Source of the DNA: Perkinsus olseni
Lineage: Eukaryota > Perkinsozoa > Perkinsida > Perkinsidae
Length of the DNA: 64,000 nt
NCBI GenBank assembly: GCA_013115135.1
Contig: JABANP010000251.1
Span: 1 to 64,000, forward strand
Direction: 5' to 3'
Part shown: one piece after another, positions 12,101-21,766 of the stretch
How positions within the stretch are numbered: position 1 is the first letter of the stretch
How the letters are laid out: each line of letters starts with the position of its first letter
Notes under the pieces: model-generated
What the model was told of the DNA's origin: nothing
Databases searched by the model: none
Seen by the model: the letters and a program-made list of their open reading frames with translations, nothing else
Program-made: the position numbers and the translations under genes

Positions 12101-15100
12101 GGAAATGGAGAGGACTGGCAAGATCGAGTCTGTAGAACCGCGGCTACTACTACCACGTGCTCGGAAGAAGAAGAATTCGTCATCAAGAAGCTCACTGATG
12201 CACGGCTCCCAGAAACATCTAATGCGGCGGTAGCTCCCCAACAAGGACCACTTTACACCGAACTGATGCTAGTCTCGACTCAAGCATCGTCCCTACCATC
12301 CGGTCGACAGTATAAGACTATGATCGACACAGGGTCAGGCTACTCGTTCGTCAACGACAAGACCCTATCACAATTGCTCCAGCATGGACTGGTTCACAGC
12401 TACCGTAAGGCAGCAAGTCTCAAGGTCATTACTGCGGGTGGTAGCATCTTCTACTGCAGAGTCCAGATCAAACTCATCATCAAGACCAAGGCTGGGCTGG
12501 TTCCCATCTGGGTGTATGCAGCCAAGGATCTGCACAACTCTTTCATTCTGGGTGTCGACGTTCTACTTCAGCTCCAATCGGTGATTGTCATGGATGACGC
12601 GGGCGTGAGAATTCACACCCATTGTCGGGATAAGTTCTCGAGTCTCGGTCATCTATTGACAAACGGCGGCAGGGCTACCAAATCTCTCGGCTCGACTAAG
12701 GAGATCACCCTCGGCCCGCAGGAGACCTCCTTCCCGAGCACCCAAGATGATCTGCCTGAACTCGTCGAGAAAGTTAGGATAGGAGCTGCAGTCACAACTT
12801 CGACGGCATCTCAAGGCCCAATCAGACGAGGTAGGGATTTTGATGTCATCGACGAGCATACTCTCCGGTATACGGCTTCGTTGCTGGCATCTAACGGTAC
12901 GGTAGATGATAGCAACTCTGTCTTGGAGACCCCAGCCGAGCTGACCACCACGAGTGACTCTACTGATGTGTGGCAGGGGACCCACACTCTACGGTTCGAG
13001 AAGACCAGAGATCATGCGGGAAAGGTCTACATCAAGCACGTGCACCGGCTACCGTGGAAGTCCTCAGCTCGACCGAAGAATGACATTGAGAAGATCAGGA
13101 GGCAGACAGTTGCACGGTTGAGCAAGATGAATGCCCAAGACTACCGAGAGTATGCCGACTGTCTGAGAACGCTGTCACAGGCTGGAGTCATCAAGAAGTT
13201 TGATGAAGGTCAAGAGCCCCTCTATGCCATGGTACACTTTGGGGTCAGACCGGCCTACACAGCTCCAACGGTAACGACTCCTCTTAGACCGGTGTGGGTT
13301 GGTACTGGGCTATCCGGCTATCTCGATCCTCCGGTTGGCCACTTGAAGATTAATGTGGCGAAACCCCTCACCCTTATTCGTTGCCATGAGCATTATCATG
13401 TAGAAGACCTCTCCAAAGCGTTCTACAGCCTTCATTTAGAGAAGGAAGATTTTGGCTACCTGGCATTCTGGTGGGATGGGGGGTGGTGGCACTTTGTTCG
13501 GTGCCCCATGGGGGTTCCGAGCAGCCCAGCTCAGCTCTCATTCAGTGTTGAGAATATCCTCGACGACCTCCAGAACACCACATATGACACTAAGGTCCCT
13601 ACCGTCCCTCACGTTGACGATATTGCCCAAGGCTTCACCTCCAAGTGTGACCGCGACCGCGTTCACTCACAGAATGTCGAGGGCTTCTCGAACAACGGGT
13701 TCAAGGTTAACGAGGTGAAGAGAGTCACGGACGAGGACAGAAATGTTCGAGTCTTAGGAGTCTGGATTAATGACAAGGACGAGATGATGCTACTCACTGT
13801 GCCCCCACTAGTGTCGAAGGTCGGTAAGGTGACGATGCTGGACGCAGTGCGATATGCATCGTCTTGCTTCGATCCTCTAGGACTTGCTGCCGAGACCACC
13901 ACTTTGCAGAGGTTGCTCATTAGAGAATGCCATACTCTAGGCCTCGACAAGCAAGATGCCGTCCCAGACCACATACTGAAGAAGCTCTTATGCTGCCGAC
14001 GGTCTCTCCTCGACATGCAACCTCTCCAACGGTATGTAAGGCCATATGTCCATGAAGGACACCCGGTGTACTTCTGCTTCGTCGACGCATCTGCCGAGGC
14101 TATATCGTTGGTTATTTCAGCAAGAGGTGGAGACAGGGTCTATGCTTCGGGGGCGCTGGTGCCGAAGAGTAGACAACTGTGGACGGTGGTCCGATTAGAA
14201 CTAGCAGCGATTCAAACTGCTTTGTCTTACATCGACTTGTTCTGCGACTCGCTGCGAGATACCCCGAAGGCGCCTATAATCGTGATAGCCACCGACAGCG
14301 ACATCAATGTAGCTCGTGTCAACTCGGATAGGCCCCCTTCGAGGTCACTATGTAAATGGGATCAATCGGCCATCACTCGACTTCGAGACCAGCTCCGGCA
14401 GCGAGGTTACCTGCTAAGGCACATACCAGGCTGTGCCAACCCAGCGGACTCAGTCAGCCGACCGAGTACTCATATGGTGAGGTCGCGAGGGCAGCCTCCG
14501 CCGTACGACCCCGAGATACTCGAGGCTTGGATACAAGAGACGCTGGAGTCACTTGGTTACAATAAAGTCCACCAGACGACTTCAAAGCCCTCTAGCCAAG
14601 AACGGTCACAGGCTCAACTACATGCTATCTGTGCGGCAGTGACAAGAAGGATGACTAAGGCCCAAGCATCATTCCCACTACAGTTCGCCTACACCTTGGA
14701 CGAGGTTAAGGATCTCCAGAGGAAGGACGACCATTTGAGAGCCATCATCGCATCACTCCAACATCCCCAACAGCCACTAGCCATAAGAGCGCAACTGCGC
14801 TACTACTACCTCGACGGAGACCAAGTACTTCGACACAAAGTCCATGAAGAGGATGGAGGAGCAGCACAAAAAGAAGTGGACGAGGACACCTTGTTCGGCA
14901 AGACCGCTGACCCTATAGTGCTACCCTCGCGAGCTGCAAAGCCTCTCTGGAGCAGGGCGCACAACCTGATGTGCCTGGTTCTGGGTCATGCTACAGACGA
15001 CTGTCAAGACATGTCATATGGCATAGAATGAGCCGTGATATCAGGACGTGGACGCGAGCATGCGTCATCTGTCTGAAGGCCCGCCGCGAGAGACAAGCCA

Positions 15101-17105
15101 AAGACACTGCCAATAAGTTCCGGGTTAAGTCATTGACACCATGGCAATTGGTGGCGATAGACTATTGTGGTCCGTATGGTCAAGTTCAGGGTCGGCCGTC
15201 GTGCTTGGTAGCGACTTGTGCTGCGACCAACTACGTTGCCACAGTGACAGTTCCTGACCAGACGGCCAAGAGCTTCATTCACGCTGCCACTCTCCTCTTC
15301 AACGCCAATGGTTACCCGTCTATCCTCACCTTCGACTCGGACCGGACCTTTCTCAGCGCCGAAGCCCTGAGTTTCTTATCTGCGGTTGGCATTCAAGCGC
15401 TGTGCCTGCCCGGTTATGCAGTAAGAGTGGCGTGGTGGGAGAGATCCCATCAACTCCTACATAGTTGCGTCCGAGCAGCCCTGCTAGATGGACCTACACC
15501 AATCAAGATGCAGCAACTGGAAGCTGCAATATCAACAGCAACTTTAGCAGCTAACGAGACCCCCGGCCGCAGACGAAGATTTCCCCCAATCAGATGATGA
15601 AGGCGAACGGCTTTCACATGCAGCCTATAGTCACTGTGATCGACAAGGCTATGGAAAGTCCGACGAAGGAGTATATCGACACACTCTTGGAGCCCAGCTA
15701 CCCTACGGAGGCTCGAGTCCAAGTCATCCACAACAACTTCGCTAAAACCTTGCGAGAGTACATGGATGTGTGGGCTTCGCCTAGTCTGAAGCGTTTTGGC
15801 CGGTCAACCAGGACCTCTCACGTTGACAACAAGTGCTCTGTTGGCGATCGAGTGTTCTTCTGGAGACCCCGCAAAGGCAAGTTGGACTCGTGCTGGAAGG
15901 AAGCCACAGTACTCGACATCAGTCGAGATGGGCGGATCATCACAATCCGGCGAATGAACGGCTCAGTGTCGAACGAGTACTACTACAATATTGCTATTTT
16001 GGACACCGAGGCCGCGCCGGGAGTATGCCATACCAGCTATGGCCATTGAGGCTACATCGCTCGCCCAAACCAGAAACGGCTAGAAGATGCGATGCGTGAC
16101 CGATGTATATCTATGATATTCAAGAAGAGCAATTAAGTGTTTGATGATCAGACTATTCGGACTCTATGCACTGTAGTGTCTATCCAATCCTTTTGTGTAT
16201 CTCTCTCTCCAATGTCGAGTTCATCAAGCAACAACCAAGGGCAAGGAATGCCGCAACTGCGGGCTTACACATTGCCAAATGCTTGGCTGCAGTCGACTAT
16301 CTGCTGCGCGGAGAATGGGACCACTTTACTAGTCCCGGTTTCAATCTTGAAACGACTCTCCATGACAACTGACAAAGAACAGCGAATTTGATAATAACTG
16401 GCAAGATCGGAGGCACAAATTGCAAGCTTGCTGCATCGGTGAGAGGCCAGAAGCTGTCGGAGATTTACCGGCGGTTGAAATCGCATAGCAGCTGCCACAA
16501 GAATTGAGCAAGGTCTTCTGGTTCCTCACCGGCGCCAAAGCACCAGCAGCCTCCCAGTCTATCGACGAAGGGGGAGCTGCTTGGACACGTCTCTTAACTG
16601 TAAGACACACCCGACCCTGTTGATGAACAAGCGAACTGGCCTCACATGTTGTATTAGCGAGACGTCGCAGTTTCGGATCGGGAACGCACCGCAGCGCTTT
16701 ACGGAACTGTTCACGTGGTAGTACCACGGTGGTACATCGGCGAATTCATTAAGGCCAACCTCATGTGTTAAATCACCTATATGGCACAGCAGAATACCGA
16801 GTCCGCGGCAAGCACCGCTCACCAGAAGCTCTTAAAGATGCTATCTCTCTCAGGTTTTCCGCGAAAGCATCCTTCGCCCAGTCATATTCTTCACTCGTAC
16901 TATATCTCGTTCCGTACCTGCGGGCCAGGAAGTACACATAGAAGTTAGACTGGAGGCTGCTGACTGTCCAGTCTCACTTGCTGATGAACTCTTGAAAGGC
17001 CTGGTCGATCTCTTCTGGGTGCTGAGTATGACTCGTTGTATTCGATGCTCCGACCACACCCTGACTCATGATGAAAATATAGGTGGCTCCGGCGGCGAAC
17101 AACAT
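9158..17105 (-). CDS. Papain-family (C1A) cysteine protease, multi-exon, split by a retrotransposon
   Basis: Exon 1 is 17105-16978: a hydrophobic leader starting MLFAAGATYIFIM, then the start of an I29 pro-domain. Intron 1 is 16977-16918. Exon 2 (16917-16823) gives YGTRYSTSEEYDWAKDAF and exon 3 (from 16776) gives EVGLNEFADV, both I29 signatures. Mature-enzyme segments include SSIDWEAAGALAPVRNQ, the active-site CGSCYA (16499-16484) and FSAQQIVDCS (near 16285). After a long intron come GCNGGTIVDSIKYA (from about 9915), TNHYVTIVGY with the catalytic His (9475-9446) and NSWGKSWGMKGFGYIER with the catalytic Asn (9358-9333). The intron between FGN and GCNGG (about 16266-9917) contains a whole BEL/Pao element. 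Such proteases are secreted or lysosomal. After NEFADV the frame shifts by one base before PREQFRKAL, so the copy may be dead or the base may be a sequencing error. Confidence 0.8.
9995..10228 (+). repeat. 5' LTR of the BEL/Pao-like element
   Basis: Matches 16023-16256 over 234 bp with two differences (10009 and about 10060). It opens with a 17-bp palindrome, GCCATACCAGGTATGGC; the 3' copy carries one change in it. The gag start codon (10184) lies inside this LTR, so no untranslated leader or usual TGG primer-binding site separates LTR and gag. Confidence 0.9.
10184..11484 (+). pseudogene. Gag region of the BEL/Pao-like element, frame broken once
   Basis: The start ATG at 10184 opens a Ser/Gln-rich N-terminus (MSSSSSNNQGQGMPQSSEN) in frame until 10825. 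The reading then continues in another frame from about 10.8 kb to 11484, with TSKRQIVEPYSGRTDPRNVE and a helical Gag-like domain (WAGLSRELRDWASDYVTMP). The stop at 11484 lies at the first bases of a 65-bp palindrome. Gag would form the particle shell. No zinc knuckle is in this part; the knuckles are in the next frame. Confidence 0.7.
11482..11546. repeat. 65-bp perfect palindrome at the gag/pol junction
   Basis: Arms of 32 nt (starting TGATGTACATCCG and ending CGGATGTACATCA) are fully complementary around one central base. The palindrome introduces stop codons and changes frame between Gag and the zinc-knuckle region. It could be a real fold-back duplication or an assembly or read artefact. 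Confidence 0.9.
11537..15031 (+). CDS. pol: Pol of the BEL/Pao-like element: zinc knuckles, protease, RT, RNase H
   Basis: 1164 codons open from 11537; the true start is upstream and lost in the palindrome. Three CCHC knuckles lie at residues about 57-118 (CFRCYQSGHVAARC, CKQCGDSRHQASTC, CSRCSRQGHLASIC). The aspartic protease motif MIDTGSGYSFV is near residue 260. The reverse transcriptase has VEDLSKAFYSLHL, CPMGVPSSPAQ and the catalytic box HVDDIAQG instead of YVDD. SCFDPLGLAAE is typical of BEL/Pao. RNase H follows (FVDASAEA, RLELAAIQTA, IATDSDINV). The frame ends during the integrase zinc region and continues in another frame. Confidence 0.85.
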   Translation: MYINRLRSHCRHTRQVSTVQPLAAAVPSKPNDITSNGTVAAPSQAIPPQPVRPRQVGCFRCYQSGHVAARCTAAVPANGQTRCKQCGDSRHQASTCPKQKVQLLCSRCSRQGHLASICFGNLLGQNGPSQKVTAPSSTTTATAREVQQNKVEDNPMPEEPTFTSTRSAATMATLCSLTTEDVVTSEGQGNGEDWQDRVCRTAATTTTCSEEEEFVIKKLTDARLPETSNAAVAPQQGPLYTELMLVSTQASSLPSGRQYKTMIDTGSGYSFVNDKTLSQLLQHGLVHSYRKAASLKVITAGGSIFYCRVQIKLIIKTKAGLVPIWVYAAKDLHNSFILGVDVLLQLQSVIVMDDAGVRIHTHCRDKFSSLGHLLTNGGRATKSLGSTKEITLGPQETSFPSTQDDLPELVEKVRIGAAVTTSTASQGPIRRGRDFDVIDEHTLRYTASLLASNGTVDDSNSVLETPAELTTTSDSTDVWQGTHTLRFEKTRDHAGKVYIKHVHRLPWKSSARPKNDIEKIRRQTVARLSKMNAQDYREYADCLRTLSQAGVIKKFDEGQEPLYAMVHFGVRPAYTAPTVTTPLRPVWVGTGLSGYLDPPVGHLKINVAKPLTLIRCHEHYHVEDLSKAFYSLHLEKEDFGYLAFWWDGGWWHFVRCPMGVPSSPAQLSFSVENILDDLQNTTYDTKVPTVPHVDDIAQGFTSKCDRDRVHSQNVEGFSNNGFKVNEVKRVTDEDRNVRVLGVWINDKDEMMLLTVPPLVSKVGKVTMLDAVRYASSCFDPLGLAAETTTLQRLLIRECHTLGLDKQDAVPDHILKKLLCCRRSLLDMQPLQRYVRPYVHEGHPVYFCFVDASAEAISLVISARGGDRVYASGALVPKSRQLWTVVRLELAAIQTALSYIDLFCDSLRDTPKAPIIVIATDSDINVARVNSDRPPSRSLCKWDQSAITRLRDQLRQRGYLLRHIPGCANPADSVSRPSTHMVRSRGQPPPYDPEILEAWIQETLESLGYNKVHQTTSKPSSQERSQAQLHAICAAVTRRMTKAQASFPLQFAYTLDEVKDLQRKDDHLRAIIASLQHPQQPLAIRAQLRYYYLDGDQVLRHKVHEEDGGAAQKEVDEDTLFGKTADPIVLPSRAAKPLWSRAHNLMCLVLGHATDDCQDMSYGIE
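14971..16049 (+). pseudogene. Integrase of the BEL/Pao-like element, in two frames
   Basis: After the break near 15.0 kb the frame 14971-15597 carries HVIWHRMSRDIRTWTRACVICL (HHCC zinc region). The DDE core reads VAIDYCGPYG (first Asp), ILTFDSDRTFL (second Asp) and WWERSHQLL (Glu). Near 15.6 kb the frame changes again. The segment 15594-16049 gives FPPNQMMKANGFH, then CSVGDRVFFWRPRKGKLDSC, an integrase C-terminal barrel-like region. All three catalytic residues are present, but one chain cannot be translated. Confidence 0.75.
16023..16256 (+). repeat. 3' LTR of the BEL/Pao-like element
   Basis: Second copy of the 234-bp repeat. It is followed at once by the 5' part of the interrupted protease intron (GTAAG of the donor on the minus strand). 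Confidence 0.9.
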
Positions 17106-18626
17106 GATAATATGAGAATGACTTATCAAAAACTAGAGTCCCTCACAGGCTCATCCGCGAGAATCTGTATTATAACTCAGTACAGTTCGGCTATTTGGGG
17201 CGGGGATCGAAGAGTGGCAAAACCAGGCTCGAGAGGGGTTCGAAGAAAACTGATCTTTTCGTTGGATTTAGGTTGAACGTATGTTCAATAGCATGACGAG
17301 GCACACACGTGTTCACTGGGACGAACGTACGTAAAGCGAGCCAAGGCGCACAAAGAGCAAGGTTGGGATTTATGAAACGCAGCAGCTATGACTGTGCACT
17401 ATAGTGACAACTACCTTCATTGATACTGCGTACATACTCATTATGCGCCGATCGTCCTGTGTATGCGTGCATAGCTGATACCCCTAGAGAGAGTAACCTT
17501 AAAAAAGTAGAAGACTTTATACTCCTTTTCGCCTTGCGTTGACTATGAGCAACAACGGAGAAGCAAGAGGTTACTCGCAATCGATGGAAGTTACGCGTTT
17601 GGGACTCGATGATATTCTCCTCCGTTACCGAGCGCACGCGAGTTTGCACTACACTTCTGAGATGCACCGCGAGGCGGTCAGATTGGGTGATGGATGCGTT
17701 TGCAGCATTTGTGTGTGGTGTGGCGCATTGACTATTAGCAACCAACATTTGCCGCATCAACGAGAGATACTCTAATCTTTCTCATGCTCGACTCGAGCGG
17801 CTCGAAAGACTTGTTTTGACTTCTCGCCAATTGCAGGCGTCACTAGTACAATCAATTTCGCCTGCACGCCCCAAGTCAGTCCAATTTCGACGGAATGCGG
17901 GGATCGATTTCGCTCGTAGTAGGTTCAATTTCGCTGCAGTAACGGATTCCGATGTCTGATTGTTGCGGGCTGCCCGTTTCGCCTATCATCACGCCAAACC
18001 CAGGTCACAACTCTGATGATGTCACATCATTGATGTGAGCTACCATGGCATCGTGCTTCCAGTGTTTCCCCCGTGGCTGGCGACGAGGCGGTATTGGACC
18101 AACTCCCTGGGCTGTTCCACGGTCCGCGGCCCATGGAGACTGTCATCAGTGGAGTGGCTCCAGTGGAGTCCTAATGCCTTTCGTCACTATATTTTCCTCT
18201 TTTATTATCTATTTCAACTCGAGAAATGAAGTCGCACTTTCTTTCCGTGGACGATCGATCATGGTTTATCGGTTGAACCTTGAGCAGTGAAAATCATGAA
18301 AATAATTAATCATCAACCATAGTTACACATCACTACCCATTGCACTCATTCTTTGAGTGCAATGCAGTACCAGTCACAATGGCAAGTAGTCACCCAACCC
18401 ATCGTGAACCGATTTGAGCATGCGTGCACGCTGCACGCGTCACGCGTGACGCGTGCTCAACTGGCCGATTGAATCGGCTCGATTCAATTGTCGATTAGAG
18501 TTCCGCCCACTGGAACTCTTTGCGAGTCCATTATTGTGTGCTCTGGACTTCGGACTCCGAAGGTCGCAGTGATTTCCCCCCTTTTCCTCTGGATTTCGCT
18601 TGCAGATAGTGTCAGTGTAGAGGCAC
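17106..18626. other. No confident gene; promoter side of the protease and first secreted-protein genes
   Basis: Frames of 60-124 codons show no family features. The stretch holds two exact inverted repeats close to the first secreted-protein gene. One is a hairpin at 18339-18363 (ATTGCACTCA..TGAGTGCAAT). The other is a perfect 24-bp palindrome at 18433-18456 built of CACGCGT units. Both are candidate regulatory sites. Confidence 0.4.
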
Positions 18627-19055
18627 ATGTCTATCACCCTTATCCCGCTGCTCTGGTGTCTTCTTCAAGCCTCGGTGGATGGCTTCTATTCTAAGTATCG
18701 TGGTGTTGATGGGCTGTTCAACGTTGAGTACACGATGCTCCTTGATCAAGAGGTGAATGCTGCTATTGTGAGGGTCTCATGCCCGGGAGGACACCCGAAG
18801 TTCGGTCCGGTCGAGCTGACTATGAGCGAGTTCTTCCCCGTCGCGAAAGGAACCAGGAACCCCAACCCGTATGATACGTATCATATCATCGACAAGGATT
18901 TACTCCGCAAGTTCAATAATGAAGTGAAGGATAATTGTAAGAAGAACATGACTGCCAGTGACTTCGACAACGCGATTGTCGTTCAGAGAGGGGTAGTTTT
19001 CACAGTTCAGGGGCACAGTGAACTGCTCGCACAGGTTGCCCAGTTCGATAGCTGA
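18627..19055 (+). CDS. Small secreted protein, family member 1
   Basis: 142 residues. The start is chosen because it opens a signal peptide (MSITLIPLLWCLLQASVDG). The mature part starts FYSKYRGVDGLFNVEYTML, with conserved landmarks shared by five genes in this window: Y.YR...LFNVEYTM, V.VSC.G, a DYF/EFF block, YDTYH, L.KF...V...C.KN and DFDN. Two conserved Cys residues probably form one disulfide. There is no membrane anchor and no introns. The family is unknown to me. It is closest to member 2 (21094-21516), and the two share a 176-bp 3' flank, so they arose by duplication. Confidence 0.75.
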   Translation: MSITLIPLLWCLLQASVDGFYSKYRGVDGLFNVEYTMLLDQEVNAAIVRVSCPGGHPKFGPVELTMSEFFPVAKGTRNPNPYDTYHIIDKDLLRKFNNEVKDNCKKNMTASDFDNAIVVQRGVVFTVQGHSELLAQVAQFDS

Positions 19056-19140
19056 GGTATGAGTTTTTCTATCTTCTCGATTCTTCTGCTGCTCCGTCAC
19101 ACTAATCTGCAGCTGTTACGAAATGCAAATCTAAAAGGGG

Positions 19141-19316
19141 TTGTGGGCATGGTGTGGTATCAGAGGCTCTTCGTTTAGCTCATTCAACGAGCTTCTTTTC
19201 ATTTGTATTAACCACGCAAGAGACGGTTCTCTCATTACCATAGAAGGGTTATTATGAAGTCGTGTTATTGTTTGAACGACATCCGTCAAGGACCACAGAC
19301 CCATAATAACAACTCG
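19141..19316 (+). repeat. 176-bp 3'-flank duplication, copy 1
   Basis: Near-identical to 21591-21766 (TTGTGGGCATGGTGTGGTAT at the start, AATAACAACTCG at the end). It lies about 85 bp after the stop codon of family member 1. It is probably a duplicated 3' untranslated region or terminator region. Confidence 0.9.
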
Positions 19317-21093
19317 CCGTTATCGGTTACATCGACTAGTCTCTCCAATAAGCTGTTCGCAGATGCTTGTGTTTGTCAGCGACTAACTTGACACCAAGTT
19401 GAGGTCTCAGCTCAACCGTACGTATACTACCGTACGTTACTTGTTGGTGATCCATTCACTAGCAGACTTGCCGTGTGAAGGTTGCATGAAATAATCACAC
19501 GCGAGTTGAATTGGTCGACATCACTCGCAATGGAGATTACCATCATTATCAATCCTCACTCGGACTGATCAACTCCAACAGTAGCCTGAGAGGTCCCCTT
19601 CATTCCTTCCAGCAGTTCCGATTTGAAATTCAAGACACCGGTAGTATGATCAGTCCCATTAGTAGCGTTGATTCTTGATGCGGGGCCACGGGGAGTGAGA
19701 ATCACCGGTGCTGTCTTCGATACAGCTTTTGGTGGGTATCTTCTGGGCAGTAGCCTCCTCAGAGAATCTCTCTTTCACGATGGTGCAAGTTGAGACGCCC
19801 AGCTAGGACCTATCAGTACTACTGATTCAGTAGCTTCATAGCTAGTATTGATTGTAAGTTGTGTAACGACTCTCGTCACGAGAGATTATTGGGCCCCGTG
19901 CACACAGCGTGGGCCAGCAACAGCGCAAGATTCGCTCGTCACTTGAAAGACCCCGCTAGCTGTATCAAACTCATTGTCGATTGCCCACTAGCGCACTACC
20001 GCTAGGGCCCATCGTTGAACGATGATCTTTCATTACTTCAACTGCAGCCATTGCTTCAAGCAATTTGCCCGTTGTGTTTGTGCATTTGAGATTAGGTTGG
20101 TGCATCTCTTAGCATACCACTAGTTCGTGGCAATTTGCGATAATTGCTTTCGCCCCTTCGCGGCGAAGGACCTTACGTGGATCAGAATGCTGTGGGGCGA
20201 AGGCTTCGCCCGCAGCATTCAGATCCCGAGTGTCATTGTGTCAGCATTCTCTGCCGCCTTTCTTCGATCTGCTCCGTGCGTCTGATTACCGGACTCTGAG
20301 ATCCGCCTTCAGCTCATATCGACCACTGGTATTGCGGATTCATCGTCTTTGGCCAGCTATCCGTCGAAGTATCAGTATTCGACAGGGCCACAACTAGCGT
20401 TTTCGTCTGTAGCGTCTTGGGGCTCAACTTTAGCCGCTCAACTACAATCTTTCTCAGTGACAAGTTGTCACCGACAACTCAGTATCCGTTAGAGAATCCG
20501 AGCCATTCATCAGGAAATGAGGGGAGTAATATCTCATGACGACGCCATACTAGTCGGCGAGTCCGACAGAAATGAGTAGCGCGTGATTCGTGGGTTCCTC
20601 GCAGCTGATTGGGGTACGTGAGTGCATGGGTGACCTATCGCGGCTGAGCATGCTGCGCCCACCAGCCTTCTCAAAAAGCAGGAGTGTGGCGCTGAGGGTT
20701 ACGGCGCTGTAAGGTGAATGACCCTCGTACAGCGTGTAATTAGCATAAGCAATTACACTGTGTAATCGATTACCATGGCATGCGCCAAGGTTTCGACGCG
20801 CGAGCCGCGTGACGCGGCATAAGGATCTCTTCTTGGAACCCGATTATGAGGCCCGTTGTGCTGAATGGGGCAGAGCGAGCGTTCAGAGCACTCTAGCCGA
20901 TGAAGAATGGTCGATATGTCGTGTTGGTTACGCTATCATGAGCACTACAGGCATGAAGCAAGGGTTCGTACGAGACTCTCTACGAATCCCCGCCTCTTGC
21001 GTGCAGTGCTACTCCTGTAAGGAGTATCGATTCCCCCGCTCGCGCTGTGGGCCGAACTGATTCGAGCTATCCTTTTCAGAGAGGCTTCGCAAT
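19317..21093. other. No gene; inverted repeat 20185-20220 and GC-rich promoter-like patch
   Basis: Almost free of long frames. 20185-20220 is an imperfect hairpin (GAATGCTG..GGGCGAAG / CTTCGCCC..CAGCATTC). 20730-20765 has a near-palindrome around AGCATAAGC. 20795-20820 has a CG-rich run (GACGCGCGAGCCGCGTGACG) like the CACGCGT patch before member 1. Confidence 0.4.
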
Positions 21094-21516
21094 ATGTCCA
21101 TCGCCCCCGTGTCGCTGCTTTTGGCCCTACTCGCGTCTTTGGCGGACTCTTTTTACACCATGTATCGCTACTCTGCTAGGCACTTCAATGTTGAGTACTC
21201 GATGCTCCTCAGTGGAAAGACGAAAGTTGCTGTTGTTACCGTTTCGTGCTCGGGAGAAGGTCCGCAATTCGGCCCGATTGGATTGACTGTGAGCGGGTTC
21301 TTCAGCATCGCGAAAACCACTAAGAACCCCGGGCCGTATGGTACGTATCATGTCACTAAGAAGGATAAACTCCGCAATTTTAATGCCAAAATTGTGGATA
21401 GCTGCAACAAGAATATTGTAGCACACGATTTTGATGATGTGCTTATCAATGATTACGAATTGATTGTCACAGTTGAGAATATAACGCGGGTTTTTACCGA
21501 AGAAGCGGCGTATTAG
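21094..21516 (+). CDS. Small secreted protein, family member 2
   Basis: 140 residues with signal peptide MSIAPVSLLLALLASLADS and mature start FYTMYRYSARHFNVEYSML. It matches member 1 across its whole length: VTVSCSGEGPQFGPI versus VRVSCPGGHPKFGPV, then GFFSIAKTTKNPGPYGTYHV, then DSCNKN. The two Cys residues are kept. It ends within the shared pattern (DVLINDYELIVTVEN). The start is set by the signal peptide; in-frame codons upstream lack one. Function unknown. Extracellular or vacuolar location is inferred from the leader. Confidence 0.75.
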   Translation: MSIAPVSLLLALLASLADSFYTMYRYSARHFNVEYSMLLSGKTKVAVVTVSCSGEGPQFGPIGLTVSGFFSIAKTTKNPGPYGTYHVTKKDKLRNFNAKIVDSCNKNIVAHDFDDVLINDYELIVTVENITRVFTEEAAY

Positions 21517-21590
21517 TTTTCATCTGCTCCATTTCTTCGCTACTCGGTCGCAATAGTCTGCAGCTGTTTCGAAACTCATTTTGAAAGAGG

Positions 21591-21766
21591 TTGTGGGCAT
21601 GGTGTGGTATCAGGGGCTCTTCATTTAGCTCATTCAACGAGCTTCTTTTCATTTGTATTAACCACGCAAGAGACGGTTCTCTCATTACCATAGAAGAGTT
21701 ATTATGAAGTCGTGTTATTGTTTGAACGACATCCGTCAAGGACCACAGACCCATAATAACAACTCG
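21591..21766 (+). repeat. 176-bp 3'-flank duplication, copy 2
   Basis: Copy of 19141-19316 with only a few differences, again about 75 bp after the stop codon of the secreted-protein gene. Confidence 0.9.

Larger units (their letters stand above)
9995..16256 (+). mobile_element. BEL/Pao-like LTR retrotransposon
   Basis: Two direct 234-bp LTRs (9995-10228, 16023-16256; two mismatches seen) bound gag and pol segments. Pol order is CCHC knuckles, aspartic protease, reverse transcriptase, RNase H, integrase. The segment SSCFDPLGLAAETTTLQR and the RNase H segment RLELAAIQTAL resemble BEL/Pao Pol (ASVFDPLG; RLEL.A). Four frame changes occur (near 10.8, 11.5, 15.0 and 15.6 kb), so this copy is not translatable as it stands. 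The target duplication is unclear: ACT flanks both sides if the LTR ends in GCA. The element sits antisense in an intron of the cysteine protease gene. Confidence 0.85.
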
